The notes: generated by a model from the sequence alone, not told the origin. A DNA stretch of 64,000 nt from an uncultured Alphaproteobacteria bacterium (GCA_937988775.1 CALKHP010000016.1:49576-113575); one strand, 5' to 3'. Counted from the first letter of the stretch, positions 7,447 to 16,587 are shown. Numbers and translations are program-made.

Positions 7447-10400
7447 CGCCGCCGGGACTGAGATCGAGCGGCGGCGGCAAGCCGCGCGGGTTAGGATCAC
7501 GCACGGGCGTACGCGGCGGCAGCGGCACCGCCGGCGCCGCCGCAGGGGCCGGCACAGGAGCGGGCGCGGGTGCAGGGGCCGGTGCGGGAACCGGCAACGT
7601 GGCCGGAGCCGGGCTGTCCACATGCGGCGCGGCACCCGTCGCCGCCGGCTGCTGCTTTTCCGCCTCGCGCTTGCGCTCCGCGGCTTGACGGCGCGCGGCA
7701 TCCTCCGCCTTGCGCTTCGCTTCCTCGGCCTGCTGGCGCGCAGCCTCCTCCGCCTTCAGCCGGAGGGCCTCTGCGTCGGCCTTCTGGCGCGCCGCGGCCT
7801 GTTCGGCGGCTTCCTGGGCCTGCCGCTTCGCATCCTGCTCCGCCTTGCGTTTCGCGTCCTCGGCCCGCTGGCGCGCGGCATCCTCCGCCTTCTGGCGCGC
7901 CGCGGCTTGTTCGGCGGCCTGCCTGGCGGCGCGCTCGGCGGCTTCCTGCGCCTGCCGCTTCGCGTCCTGCTCCGCCTTGAGCCGCGCTTCCTCCGCTGCC
8001 TTGATACGCTCCTCCTGCTGGCGCTTTGCCTCCTCGACCTTGCGTTTCTCGGCTTCCAGCCGGGCGCGCTCCTCGTCGGAGGCCCGCTGGCGCCGCACGA
8101 AAAATGCGCGTTCGCGGGCATCTTGCTCGAAAATCTGGATGCGCTCGAGGTCGCGCGCGATGGCGATCGCGGCAAGCCCGTTGGTCAGGACGGTGGTGTC
8201 GACCGCCCGCGCCGGCGCGAGCAGCGGCCCGGTCCAGGACACCGTGGCCGAGGGCGGCCGGCCGGCCCAGCCCTCGGGCTGGGTGGCGAGGCGATACTCG
8301 GCGCGCGCATCGAGGCGCAGCTTGGCGATATCGGCGGCGAGCGTCAGTTCCACCTCGCCCTTCTCGCCCGGCATCGTCACCGGCGACAGGCGCAGCACGC
8401 CTTGCGCCAGCGTGGCGCCGACCTCGCCCGAGGGCAGCGCCATGGCGCCGCGCTGCGCCTCCTGCGCGAAGCGGGCGTTGATGGCTTCCGGCTCCGGCTG
8501 GCCGTCGGCACCGGCAAACGCGGCCAGCGTGCGGCGCAACGCCTCCGGGTCGAGATCGGCCACGGCGATGCCGGTGTGGCGGAAGGTGCCGCTGCCGGCC
8601 AGCGAGGCGACGAGATCGGCGAGGCTGGTGCCGACGCCGGAGGCCGAGAACTTGCCGGCCAGCTGCCCGCTCAACGCACCGCGACCACCGCCGAACGGCA
8701 ATTTCAGCCCGTCCGAGCCGAGGTGGAGATCGGCGCTGACCTTGTTGTCGCTGCGCCGCAGGCCGAGATCGCCCTTGATCCAGCCGGAGCCGCTCAGCGC
8801 CTGCAGGTTCTCGAAACCGACGAAGCCGTTCTCGAAGCGATAGACGAAACCGGCCTTGTCGAGCGCCGTGTCGTCGCTCAGCCACAGTTTCGGCGTCTCG
8901 ATCCAGACATCCCCGAAAAATGGCGGCGTTTGCGGCACGCCGAAGCCGCGCTTGTCCCAGCCGCCCTTCTGGAAGAGCGCATAATCCGGCCCGAGCACGA
9001 TCGCCGCCAGCAGCCGGGCATCGACGCTGCCGAGCGACAATTCGCCCTTGATGCGCTCGTCACGGAGGAAATCGATGGCGAGTTCCCCACGCAGCGCATC
9101 CTTGCCGAGATGGCCGTCAAGCCCGCCAAGCGTCAGCTTGCCGCCGGAAAACAGCGCCCTGCCCTTCACGCTTGCGGCGAACCCTTCCGGCACCGGCGGG
9201 TAGGCGATGGCCATGGCGCGCGTCGCCACGGCGAGATTGGCGGTCTCGAGGCTGAACGTGCCCTCGAACGGCTTGAACAGGTCGGTCGGCGTCATTCTGC
9301 CCTCGAGGGAGAGCTTGAGGCCGGCGAGCAACCCGGTCGCCTTGACGCTGAGTGCCTTGCGCAACTCGCCCTGCACGGCAAGGTGCAGGCGGCCGGGCCC
9401 GGCATCGATGCGCAACGTCTCCGGGCCGAGCTGCGCCAGCAATTCGGCGCTGTTGGGCGAGTTGAGCGACAGGTCGGCGACGATGCCGGATTCCGGCAAG
9501 CCCCAGTCGCTGCCTTGCGGCGTCGACCAGCGCATGCTGCCTTGTAGCTTGGTCTGGCCGGTAGCGCCCTCGATCTGCAGCGCGTTCATGAACGTGCCGT
9601 TGTCGAGCCGGCTATCGCCGCGCACCACCGCCTTGACCGCGTTGAGCGCCGGCGCGCGGTGCTGGATCGCCGCCGCCACGGCCGGATAGCCGAGCCGCGC
9701 GAACACATCGGCGACGCCGTCGAGGTTGCGGGCATCGATCTCGGCATAGAGCCCGCCGCCGACCTGGCCGAGCGAACTGCGCCCCTTGATCGCAAGGCCG
9801 GCAAGATCGGCGATGTCGACATTGTCGAGCACCAGCCCGGCCGGGCTGCGCGTGGCATGCAGCTTGACCCTGCCGGCCGAGAGCGCGCCGACGCGGATAT
9901 TCGACAGGTCGAGATCGAGGTCGAGGTCGTCGCGGGTGCCGCCGGGCAGCAGGATGCGGCCCATCTCCAGCGGCAAGCCGCTGCCGCTGAGCTTCGCCTT
10001 GATCGCCGGCACGCCGGAAAAGCCGATCGCCCTGCGCTCGAAATGGCCGCTGATCCGGCCGTCGTCGATGCGCAACTCCGAGGCATCGAGCGCCAGCCGC
10101 TCCGGCGAGACATCGACGGCAAGTTCGCCCGCCACCTTGCGGATCGGAATATCCTGCACCCCGGAATACCAGCGGATCAGGCGGCGTGCATCGCGCGCCT
10201 CGAGCCCGACCTTGCCGACGAAGCGGGCGCCGCCGCGATCCTCCAGCACGCCGGATGCGGTGATGGCCGTATCGCCCGGCGCCTCCCCGGAAAGCTGCGC
10301 CAGCGCGATGACGCCGTTCTGCAAGGTGCCGTTGGCCGAAACCCCGATCATCCGGTCGCCGCCGAGCAGCACGGTGCCGGCGCTGAGATCGAAGCGCAGG

Positions 10401-11461
10401 CGGCCGGGGCCGGCGACGCCGGGCAGCTTCAGCCCCTTGGCAAGGCTCGCCGCGAAGGCGAGCGCCTCGCTCGGGCGGTGCTCCGTCGGCTGCTTGCTGT
10501 CATTGGAGAGCAGCCGGTCGAGATCGATCTGCTTGGTCGACAGGATGATGTTGGTGTCCTGCCCGGCGCCGAAATGCTTCTCGGCGAGGCCGGAGAACTT
10601 GACCGCATCGCTATCGTTGCCAAGCGTCAGTTCGAGATTGTCGATCTGGATCGCGCTGGCGGTCGCGGTCGCCGGCCCCTGCAAGTGCCACAGCACCTGC
10701 GCGAAGCCATTGTCGCGCGGCAGGGCGAAATTGCCGCTCGCACCGAACTGGCCCTCGTAGATCCTGCCCTTGTCGGCGGCGGTCGGGAACGGCGTCACCT
10801 GCCCGTCGAGATCGTAGCGTATCGCATGCGCGCCATCCTCGATCAGCGCCTTCATGCGCAGCTTGCCGCCCTCGAACTTGCCGCTGGCAAAGCTGAAATT
10901 ACGGCGCCCTTCGGCGGTCAGGAAGCGCGAACGGCCCCGGAAGGGGCCGGCGAGCGAGGCGGCTTCGGCATCGACATACAGGTCCGTCAGGTCGAGCGAG
11001 GACTGGCCGGGCCGGATCACCGTCACGCTGCCCTGCGCGATGCCAATCCGGTCGATCGAGACATCCTCGGGCGCGATCCGCGAGCGGATCTGCGGCAAGC
11101 CGGCAATCGAACCATCGGGCCGCGTCACGATGGTGATCGCCGGCTTCTCGACCGCCATCGCCGTGATCTCGATCTTGCCGCGCAGCAGCGCCGTCAGCGA
11201 CAGGGCGCCGTCGAGGGACGCCATGCTGGCATGGCTCGTCTCGGGCCGCCCGATGGCGACGTCGCGCAGCGACAGGCTCGGCGTCGGCAGCAACGTCACC
11301 TTGATCGGGCCGGAACTGGTGACCGGCACGCCGAGCGTATGCGACAGCCGCTTCTCGATCTGCCCGCGATGGCTGTCCCAATCGACGACATGCGGCCCGA
11401 CCAGCGCTGCGCTCAGCAGCGCGATCACCACGATCGCAAGTCCCGTCAAGATGTCGCGCAA
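7433..11461 (-). CDS. AsmA-family outer-membrane biogenesis protein with TolA-like tail
   Basis: Large AsmA/TamB-type proteins are anchored in the inner membrane and extend into the periplasm as a lipid-conducting groove. The 1342-residue product has an N-terminal membrane anchor (about residues 5-23) followed by DWDSHRGQIEKRLSHTLG, the standard AsmA opening. A long beta-rich body and a C-terminal AsmA domain (about 940-1110) follow. Residues about 1133-1271 are an Ala/Lys/Glu/Arg-rich helix like TolA domain II, with an internal duplication. The last 70 residues are Pro/Ala-rich. The start codon is TTG at 11461, with no better start nearby. It converges on the ribbon-helix-helix gene with a 14-bp overlap. 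Confidence 0.88.
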   Translation of the reverse strand: MRDILTGLAIVVIALLSAALVGPHVVDWDSHRGQIEKRLSHTLGVPVTSSGPIKVTLLPTPSLSLRDVAIGRPETSHASMASLDGALSLTALLRGKIEITAMAVEKPAITIVTRPDGSIAGLPQIRSRIAPEDVSIDRIGIAQGSVTVIRPGQSSLDLTDLYVDAEAASLAGPFRGRSRFLTAEGRRNFSFASGKFEGGKLRMKALIEDGAHAIRYDLDGQVTPFPTAADKGRIYEGQFGASGNFALPRDNGFAQVLWHLQGPATATASAIQIDNLELTLGNDSDAVKFSGLAEKHFGAGQDTNIILSTKQIDLDRLLSNDSKQPTEHRPSEALAFAASLAKGLKLPGVAGPGRLRFDLSAGTVLLGGDRMIGVSANGTLQNGVIALAQLSGEAPGDTAITASGVLEDRGGARFVGKVGLEARDARRLIRWYSGVQDIPIRKVAGELAVDVSPERLALDASELRIDDGRISGHFERRAIGFSGVPAIKAKLSGSGLPLEMGRILLPGGTRDDLDLDLDLSNIRVGALSAGRVKLHATRSPAGLVLDNVDIADLAGLAIKGRSSLGQVGGGLYAEIDARNLDGVADVFARLGYPAVAAAIQHRAPALNAVKAVVRGDSRLDNGTFMNALQIEGATGQTKLQGSMRWSTPQGSDWGLPESGIVADLSLNSPNSAELLAQLGPETLRIDAGPGRLHLAVQGELRKALSVKATGLLAGLKLSLEGRMTPTDLFKPFEGTFSLETANLAVATRAMAIAYPPVPEGFAASVKGRALFSGGKLTLGGLDGHLGKDALRGELAIDFLRDERIKGELSLGSVDARLLAAIVLGPDYALFQKGGWDKRGFGVPQTPPFFGDVWIETPKLWLSDDTALDKAGFVYRFENGFVGFENLQALSGSGWIKGDLGLRRSDNKVSADLHLGSDGLKLPFGGGRGALSGQLAGKFSASGVGTSLADLVASLAGSGTFRHTGIAVADLDPEALRRTLAAFAGADGQPEPEAINARFAQEAQRGAMALPSGEVGATLAQGVLRLSPVTMPGEKGEVELTLAADIAKLRLDARAEYRLATQPEGWAGRPPSATVSWTGPLLAPARAVDTTVLTNGLAAIAIARDLERIQIFEQDARERAFFVRRQRASDEERARLEAEKRKVEEAKRQQEERIKAAEEARLKAEQDAKRQAQEAAERAARQAAEQAAARQKAEDAARQRAEDAKRKAEQDAKRQAQEAAEQAAARQKADAEALRLKAEEAARQQAEEAKRKAEDAARRQAAERKREAEKQQPAATGAAPHVDSPAPATLPVPAPAPAPAPAPVPAPAAAPAVPLPPRTPVRDPNPRGLPPPLDLSPGGVNPR
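7804..7978. repeat. Internal 43-bp duplication in the AsmA tail
   Basis: The segments 7804-7846 and 7936-7978 differ at only two positions. They are 132 bp (44 codons) apart, so the reading frame is kept. Both encode the peptide KAEQDAKRQAQEAAE on the minus strand. Less exact copies surround them. Confidence 0.8.
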
Positions 11462-11629
11462 TCTGTCACCGGTTGCGCCGGCGCCGTTCCGAAACGGGCT
11501 GCCGGACTGCTTTTGAGGTCACCTTCGGTTCTAGGCGATGATTCTGCAAATAGCGAAGCGGTTTTCGGGAAACATCATGGCCAACAGAAAGATACGGCGC
11601 GAGCCTGATTCAACACATACGGCCTGGAG

Positions 11630-11727
11630 CAAGTTCGTCTGCCGCGAACCTGCTCCTCGTTAAAACTATCGAGCAAATTCATCGCGCTATATGGAGTCGA
11701 ACGACTCGATATCGCGCGATCTTGCTC
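11630..11727. repeat. Two strong stem-loops upstream of the AsmA gene
   Basis: In the 287-bp gap between the FAD oxidase and AsmA genes, 11631-11662 forms a stem of GGAGCAAGTTCG with CGAACCTGCTCC. 11671-11727 forms a longer imperfect stem centred on GAGTCG-AA-CGACTC, flanked by ATCGCG/CGCGAT and outer GAGCAA/TTGCTC arms. All outer arms share GAGCAAG or its complement, so the two hairpins are related. Neither has a T-run on either strand. The remaining sequence of the gap is unremarkable. Confidence 0.65.
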
Positions 11728-11748
11728 CGGGGTTGAAAATCCGCCGGG

Positions 11749-13170
11749 TCATGCGACAGGCTTGAGCACCTTGCCGGGGTTCATGATGTTGTCGGGGTCG
11801 ATCGCCTGCTTGATGGCGCGCATGACGTTGAGCGTGCCGGCGCCCAGTTCCGCCTCGAGATATTTCATCTTGCCCTGGCCGACGCCGTGCTCGCCGGTGC
11901 AGGTGCCGTCCATGCGGATGGCGCGCGCCGCGAGCCGCTCCAGGAAACGCTCGGCGCTGGCGATCTCGGCCGGATCATCCATCATGATCATCAGGCCGCA
12001 ATGGAAATTTCCGTCGCCGACATGGCCGACGATCGCCCCGACGATGCCGCTGTCGCGAATGTCGTCATTCGTCTCGGCGATGCAATCGGCCAGCCGCGAG
12101 ATCGGCACGCAGACATCGGTCGAGATGCTTTTCGCGCCGGGCCTGAGGCCGAGCGTCGCCCAGTAGACGTCGTGGCGCGCCTGCCACAGGCGGTTGCGGT
12201 CCTCGGCCTTCTCGGCCCACTGGAACTCGCTGGCACCGAATTCATGCGCGATATCACTGAAGCGCTCGACCTGCTCCTTGACGCCCTGCTCGGTGCCGTG
12301 GAACTCGACGAGCAGCAGCGGTTGCTCGGGCATGTCGAGCTTGGAATAGGCGTTGCACGCCTTGACCTGCAACGCGTCGAGCAACTCGATGCGCGCGATC
12401 GGCAGGCCGGTCTGGATCGTCATGATCGTCGTGTCGCAGGCATCCTTGACGCTCGGGAACGAGCATGTCGCCGCCATGATCTTTTCGGGGATGCCGTGCA
12501 GCCTCAGCGTGATCTCGGTGACGACGGCGAGCGTGCCTTCCGAGCCGACGAGCAGGCGCGTGATGTCGTAGCCGGCGCTCGACTTCTTGGCGCGCCTGGC
12601 GGTGGTGATGATCTCGCCGCTCGGCAGCACCGCCTTGAGCTGGATGACGTTGTCCTTCATCGTGCCGTAGCGGACCGCATTGGTGCCGGAGGCGCGCGTC
12701 GCGGTCATCCCGCCGATCGAGGCATCGGCGCCGGGATCGATCGGGAAGAACAGGCCCTTGTCGCGCAGGTGCTCGTTGAGTTCCTTGCGGGTCACGCCGG
12801 CCTCGACCACCACATCGAGATCCTCCTCATGCACGGCGACGATGCGCTTCATCAGCGTCAGGTCGATGCACACGCCGCCATTGGGCGCGTTGACATGGCC
12901 TTCGAGCGAGGTGCCGGTGCCATAGGGAATGACCGGAAAGCGCGCCGCCGCGCACAGCTTGATGATCTCGCTCACCTCTTCGGTCGTCTGCGGATAGACG
13001 ACGATATCGGGCGCCTGCACCGGCAGCCAGCTCAGCGTGTGGCCGTGCTGCTCGCGCACGCTGTTCGAGGTGACGCAGCGATTGCCGAATCGCTGCTGCA
13101 AGGCGCTCGCCATGGCGGCGACGGCGGCGGCATCTGGGCGAACGGGCGGAACGGAAGCTTTGATGTTCAT
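11749..13170 (-). CDS. FAD-linked oxidase, D-lactate dehydrogenase/GlcD type
   Basis: A flavoprotein of the vanillyl-alcohol oxidase superfamily that oxidises a 2-hydroxy acid, probably D-lactate or glycolate, and passes electrons to the respiratory chain. The 473 residues contain the FAD-binding PCMH domain (PYGTGTSLEGHVNAPNGG, DPGADASIGGMTATRASGTNAVRYGT, LLVGSEGTLAVVTEITLRL). The C-terminal cap domain ends in the conserved GEHGVGQGKMKYL and DPDNIMNPGK. I took the ATG at 13170, since 24 upstream codons do not resemble the family. It most resembles stand-alone DLD proteins, but the substrate cannot be read from the sequence. Confidence 0.85.
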   Translation of the reverse strand: MNIKASVPPVRPDAAAVAAMASALQQRFGNRCVTSNSVREQHGHTLSWLPVQAPDIVVYPQTTEEVSEIIKLCAAARFPVIPYGTGTSLEGHVNAPNGGVCIDLTLMKRIVAVHEEDLDVVVEAGVTRKELNEHLRDKGLFFPIDPGADASIGGMTATRASGTNAVRYGTMKDNVIQLKAVLPSGEIITTARRAKKSSAGYDITRLLVGSEGTLAVVTEITLRLHGIPEKIMAATCSFPSVKDACDTTIMTIQTGLPIARIELLDALQVKACNAYSKLDMPEQPLLLVEFHGTEQGVKEQVERFSDIAHEFGASEFQWAEKAEDRNRLWQARHDVYWATLGLRPGAKSISTDVCVPISRLADCIAETNDDIRDSGIVGAIVGHVGDGNFHCGLMIMMDDPAEIASAERFLERLAARAIRMDGTCTGEHGVGQGKMKYLEAELGAGTLNVMRAIKQAIDPDNIMNPGKVLKPVA

Positions 13171-13334
13171 GATGTTTCCACTGACTGGCTCGGGCCGGTT
13201 ATAGCAGCAGGGTCCGCGCCTGTCGCGGGGCGCGGGCAGCAAAACACCGGCGAGACTTGTCAGGCGCGCGCCATCTCCCTAACCCTGCTGGCCGAGCATT
13301 GCATGCCCCATCCTGCCGAGGAACCTCACCGAAA

Positions 13335-13841
13335 ATGCCCCCGACCTTCTCCAAACCGATCCCCGTGCCGTTCGTCTCGAAACCGATGCATGTCGAACCT
13401 GGCTGGATCGACCTGAACGGCCACATGAACCTTGCCTATTACCAGGTGCTGTTCGACCGCAATTTCGACGACGTGCTGGCCTTCGCCGGCTTCGGCCCCG
13501 ATTATCTCGCTGCAAGCAACCACTCGATCTTCGCCGGCGAGGTGCATATCTGCTACCGGCGCGAGGTCAGGCTCGAGGACCCGGTCGTGGTCAGTTGGCA
13601 CCTGCTCGGCCTCGATGCCAAGCGCCTGCATTTCTGTTCGGAAATGCATCACGCCACCGAGGGCTGGCTGGCGGCGACGAGCGAGAACCTGTCGCTGCAT
13701 GTCGATATGGCGGCCCGGCGCGTCGCGCCCTTCCTGCCGGGATCGGATGCCGTGCTCCGGCGCATCGCCGAAGCCCACGCCACACTGCCACGGCCGAAAT
13801 TCGTCGGCCGCCACGTCGCCATGCCGGCGCGGCCGGCGTGA
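13335..13841 (+). CDS. Thioesterase family protein (hotdog fold)
   Basis: A 168-residue single-domain hotdog protein of the 4HBT type. The N-terminal HVEPGWIDLNGHMNLAYYQVLFD carries the Asp-x-Asn-x-His-Met pattern that holds the catalytic region in 4-hydroxybenzoyl-CoA thioesterase relatives. It resembles the thioesterase linked to carnitine dehydrogenase, but no carnitine gene is nearby, so the substrate is unknown beyond an acyl-CoA. I chose the ATG at 13335. An upstream extension of 26 codons is not family-like. It is divergent from the FAD oxidase gene and followed by a dense repeat region. Confidence 0.78.
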   Translation: MPPTFSKPIPVPFVSKPMHVEPGWIDLNGHMNLAYYQVLFDRNFDDVLAFAGFGPDYLAASNHSIFAGEVHICYRREVRLEDPVVVSWHLLGLDAKRLHFCSEMHHATEGWLAATSENLSLHVDMAARRVAPFLPGSDAVLRRIAEAHATLPRPKFVGRHVAMPARPA

Positions 13842-13855
13842 GCGCCCGTTTTCCA

Positions 13856-13943
13856 TGTCATTCCCGCGCAGGCGGGAATCCAGAGGCCAAGGACGCAACG
13901 ACTGCTGGATTCACGATCGCGCTGATGCGCGTCGGGAATGACA
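13856..13943. repeat. Inverted pair of REP-like palindromes (family B)
   Basis: The left copy (13856-13883) reads TGTCATTCCCGCGCAGGCGG and ends GAATCCAG. The right copy (13905-13943) is the reverse complement of a relative, starting CTGGATTC and ending GGGAATGACAC. The pair repeats the layout seen at 36233-36321. Together with the next entry it fills most of the 338-bp gap between the thioesterase gene and uvrD. Confidence 0.75.
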
Positions 13944-13968
13944 CTGAAAGCTACGCGCCTTCCGAAAC

Positions 13969-14066
13969 GGGATCGGCCGATCAACTCCGCCGATGACGGC
14001 TGAAAGGTTTGCGCTGCCCTTTCCACCGTCATGGGCCGGCTTGACCGGCCCATCCCGATCGGAAAG
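13969..14066. repeat. Inverted pair of REP-like palindromes (family A)
   Basis: The left half (13969-14000) starts GGATCGGCCGATC and ends CCGATGACGGC. The right half (14026-14066) starts CCGTCATGGGCCGGC and ends CATCCCGATCGGAAAG. The arrangement and spacing match the doublet at 3146-3256 closely. Downstream (14133-14140) a TATATAAG could be the -10 region of uvrD, but no clear -35 box is visible. A GATTCGGA octamer occurs twice, at 14123 and 14152. Confidence 0.75.
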
Positions 14067-14179
14067 ACGCGCCGGCCTCCATGGGCGCTGGCGCATGAAC
14101 GCGCCTCTTTTCGCGCATCGCCTGATTCGGACCTATATAAGGGGCGAAACCGGATTCGGATTTTTGAAACAGGACAACC

Positions 14180-16543
14180 GTGTCGGACCCTTTTGCCATC
14201 GATGACGTGCCGGCTCCGCGTGCCGGCGGCCTTGCCGCCCGCGCCACGGCCGGCGCGCAGCCGGCGCGCTACCTCGCCGGGCTGAACCCCGAGCAAAGGC
14301 TAGCGGTCGAAACGCTCGACGGCCCGGTGCTGGTGCTGGCCGGCGCCGGCACCGGCAAGACGCGCGTGCTCACCACCCGCATCGCCCATATCATCGCCAC
14401 CGGCCGGGCCTATCCGAGCCAGATCCTCGCCGTGACCTTCACCAACAAGGCCGCGCGCGAGATGAAGCACCGCGTCGGCACGCTCGTCGGCGCCGTCGCC
14501 GAGGGCATGCCGTGGCTCGGCACCTTCCACGCCATCGGCACCAAGCTGCTGCGCCGCCATGCCGAGCTTGTCGGGCTGAAGAGCAATTTCACCATCCTCG
14601 ACACCGACGACCAGATCCGCCTGCTCAAGCAGGTCATCCAGGCCGAGGATATCGACGAGAAGCGCTGGCCGGCGCGCCAACTGGCGATGCAGATCGATTC
14701 CTGGAAGAACCGCGCGCTGACGCCCGACAAGGTGCCCTCCGGCGAGGCGGAAGCTTTTGCAGGCGGGCGCGGCCGCAAGCTCTACGCCGCCTATCAGGAG
14801 CGCCTCAAGACGCTGAACGCCTGCGATTTCGGCGACCTGCTGCTCGAGGCGATCCGCCTGTTCCGCGAAAACCCGGATGTGCTCGCCGATTACCAGCGCC
14901 GCTTCCGCTTCATCCTCGTCGACGAGTACCAGGATACCAACATCGCCCAGTATCTCTGGCTGCGCCTGCTCGCCCAGGCCGGCACCGAGCGCGGCCAGAA
15001 CATCTGCTGCGTCGGCGATGACGACCAGTCGATCTATGGCTGGCGCGGCGCCGAGGTCGACAACATCCTGCGCTTCGACAAGGATTTTCCCGGCGCCAAG
15101 GTCATCCGGCTTGAGCGCAACTACCGCTCGACCGGCCATATCCTCGCCGTCGCCGCGCGGCTGATCGCCCATAATGACGGCCGCCTCGGCAAGACGCTGT
15201 TCACCGATGGCGAGGATGGCGAGAAGGTGACGCTCGCCGGCGCCTGGGACAGCGAGGAGGAAGCGCGCCAGATCGCCGAGGAGATCGAGGCGCTGCAGCA
15301 CAAGGGCCACGCGCTCAACGAGATCGCCATTCTCGTCCGCGCCTCGTTCCAGATGCGCGAATTCGAGGAGCGTTTCATCACCACCAGCGTGCCGTATCGC
15401 GTCATCGGCGGCCCGCGTTTCTACGAGCGCATGGAAATCCGCGACGCGCTCGCCTATCTGCGCTGCGTCGCGCAACCCGCCGACGATCTCGCCTTCGAGC
15501 GCATCATCAACACGCCGAAGCGCGGCCTCGCCGATGCCACGCTCAACACGCTGCACGCCTATGCCCGCGCGGAAAGCATGCCGCTGATGCAGGCGGCGCG
15601 CTTCGTCGTCGAAACCGAGGAACTCAGGCCGAAGCCGCGCCAGTCGCTGCGCGACCTGCTCGACGCCTTCGCGCGCTGGTCGAGCCTGATCGAGACGACA
15701 CCGCATCACGAACTCGCCGAAACCGTGCTGGAGGAAAGCGGTTATACCGACCACTGGAAGAAGGACCGCTCGGCCGAGGCCGCCGGCCGGCTCGAAAACC
15801 TCAAGGAACTCGTGCGCTCGATGGAGGAGTTCGAGAACCTGCAAGGCTTCCTCGAGCATGTCAGCCTGGTGATGGAAGCGGCCGAGGGCGACAGCGACGA
15901 CCGCGTCACCATCATGACGCTGCACGCCGCCAAGGGCCTCGAATTCGAGACCGTGTTCCTGCCGGGCTTCGAGGAGGGCCTGTTCCCGCACCAGCGCTCG
16001 CTCGACGAGAGCGGCCGCGCCGGGCTCGAGGAGGAGCGGCGACTCGCCTATGTCGGCATCACGCGCGCCAAGCGCCGCGCGAAAATCTACTTCGCCTCGA
16101 ACCGCCGCGTACACGGCCTGTGGCAATCGACCATCCCCTCGCGCTTCGTCGACGAGTTGCCCGAGGACAATGTCGAGGTGCTGGAGCAGCAGGGCCGAGG
16201 CTATGGCGGCCAGGGCAATTACGGCGGCCAGAGCCGCTTCGACCGGGCGCTGCCCTTCTCGGGCTCGAGCTACCAGACCCCGGGCTGGCAGCGCGCCGAG
16301 AAGAACCGCGATGCCTTCCGACGCGAGCCGCCTGCCCAGCCCGGCCGCGGCGCCATGACGATCGAGGGCGAAGTGCTCGCCAAATCGACCGGCTCCGCCT
16401 CGCGCTTCGGCAAGGGCGGCCGCGTCTTCCACCAGAAATTCGGCCCCGGCACCGTCTCGGCCGTCGACGGCAACAAACTCACCGTCGATTTCGACAAGGC
16501 CGGCCGCAAGATGGTGCTGGAGAGTTTCTTGCAGGCGGGGTGA
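14180..16543 (+). CDS. uvrD: ATP-dependent DNA helicase UvrD/PcrA
   Basis: An SF1A 3'-5' helicase for nucleotide excision repair, mismatch repair and removal of RecA or RNA polymerase from DNA. All motifs are present in the 787 residues: Walker A GAGTGKT (55-61), TFTNKAAREMK (Ia), LVDEYQDTN (II), GDDDQSIYGWRGA (III), LERNYRST (IV), TLHAAKGLEFETVFLPG (V) and AYVGITRAKR (VI). The C-terminus has the Tudor-like domain (GRVFHQKFGPGTVSAVDGNKL) that binds RNA polymerase in UvrD/PcrA. It starts with GTG at 14180 and has a 30-residue non-conserved leader. No LexA box of the GTTC-N7-GTTC type is evident upstream. Confidence 0.95.
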   Translation: MSDPFAIDDVPAPRAGGLAARATAGAQPARYLAGLNPEQRLAVETLDGPVLVLAGAGTGKTRVLTTRIAHIIATGRAYPSQILAVTFTNKAAREMKHRVGTLVGAVAEGMPWLGTFHAIGTKLLRRHAELVGLKSNFTILDTDDQIRLLKQVIQAEDIDEKRWPARQLAMQIDSWKNRALTPDKVPSGEAEAFAGGRGRKLYAAYQERLKTLNACDFGDLLLEAIRLFRENPDVLADYQRRFRFILVDEYQDTNIAQYLWLRLLAQAGTERGQNICCVGDDDQSIYGWRGAEVDNILRFDKDFPGAKVIRLERNYRSTGHILAVAARLIAHNDGRLGKTLFTDGEDGEKVTLAGAWDSEEEARQIAEEIEALQHKGHALNEIAILVRASFQMREFEERFITTSVPYRVIGGPRFYERMEIRDALAYLRCVAQPADDLAFERIINTPKRGLADATLNTLHAYARAESMPLMQAARFVVETEELRPKPRQSLRDLLDAFARWSSLIETTPHHELAETVLEESGYTDHWKKDRSAEAAGRLENLKELVRSMEEFENLQGFLEHVSLVMEAAEGDSDDRVTIMTLHAAKGLEFETVFLPGFEEGLFPHQRSLDESGRAGLEEERRLAYVGITRAKRRAKIYFASNRRVHGLWQSTIPSRFVDELPEDNVEVLEQQGRGYGGQGNYGGQSRFDRALPFSGSSYQTPGWQRAEKNRDAFRREPPAQPGRGAMTIEGEVLAKSTGSASRFGKGGRVFHQKFGPGTVSAVDGNKLTVDFDKAGRKMVLESFLQAG

Positions 16544-16587
16544 ACCCGAAGCGGGCCGGGCGACAGCTCAGCATTTCAGGAGGTCTT

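Noticed and set aside
7500..7640. CRISPR-like or minisatellite array in the Pro/Ala-coding end of the AsmA gene
   Set aside because: The repeats are short, irregular and codon-phased, encoding a Pro/Ala linker, with no spacers and no cas genes.
7358..9547. Long open frame on the plus strand opposite the AsmA gene
   Set aside because: Arg/Ala-rich with no motif. It is a GC-bias shadow of the real minus-strand gene, which has a membrane anchor, family motifs and correct composition.
9659..11608. A 649-codon plus-strand frame across the AsmA N-terminal half
   Set aside because: Composition is typical of an antisense shadow in GC-rich DNA, and it lacks a ribosome binding site and any known domain.
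11630..11727. Rho-independent terminators for the AsmA or FAD-oxidase genes
   Set aside because: Strong stems but no T-run on either strand, and they lie upstream of AsmA on the minus strand rather than after a gene end.
14300..16432. A 710-codon frame antisense to uvrD
   Set aside because: The uvrD frame carries all helicase motifs in order. The antisense frame is low-complexity Ala/Gly/Leu/Arg with no homology.
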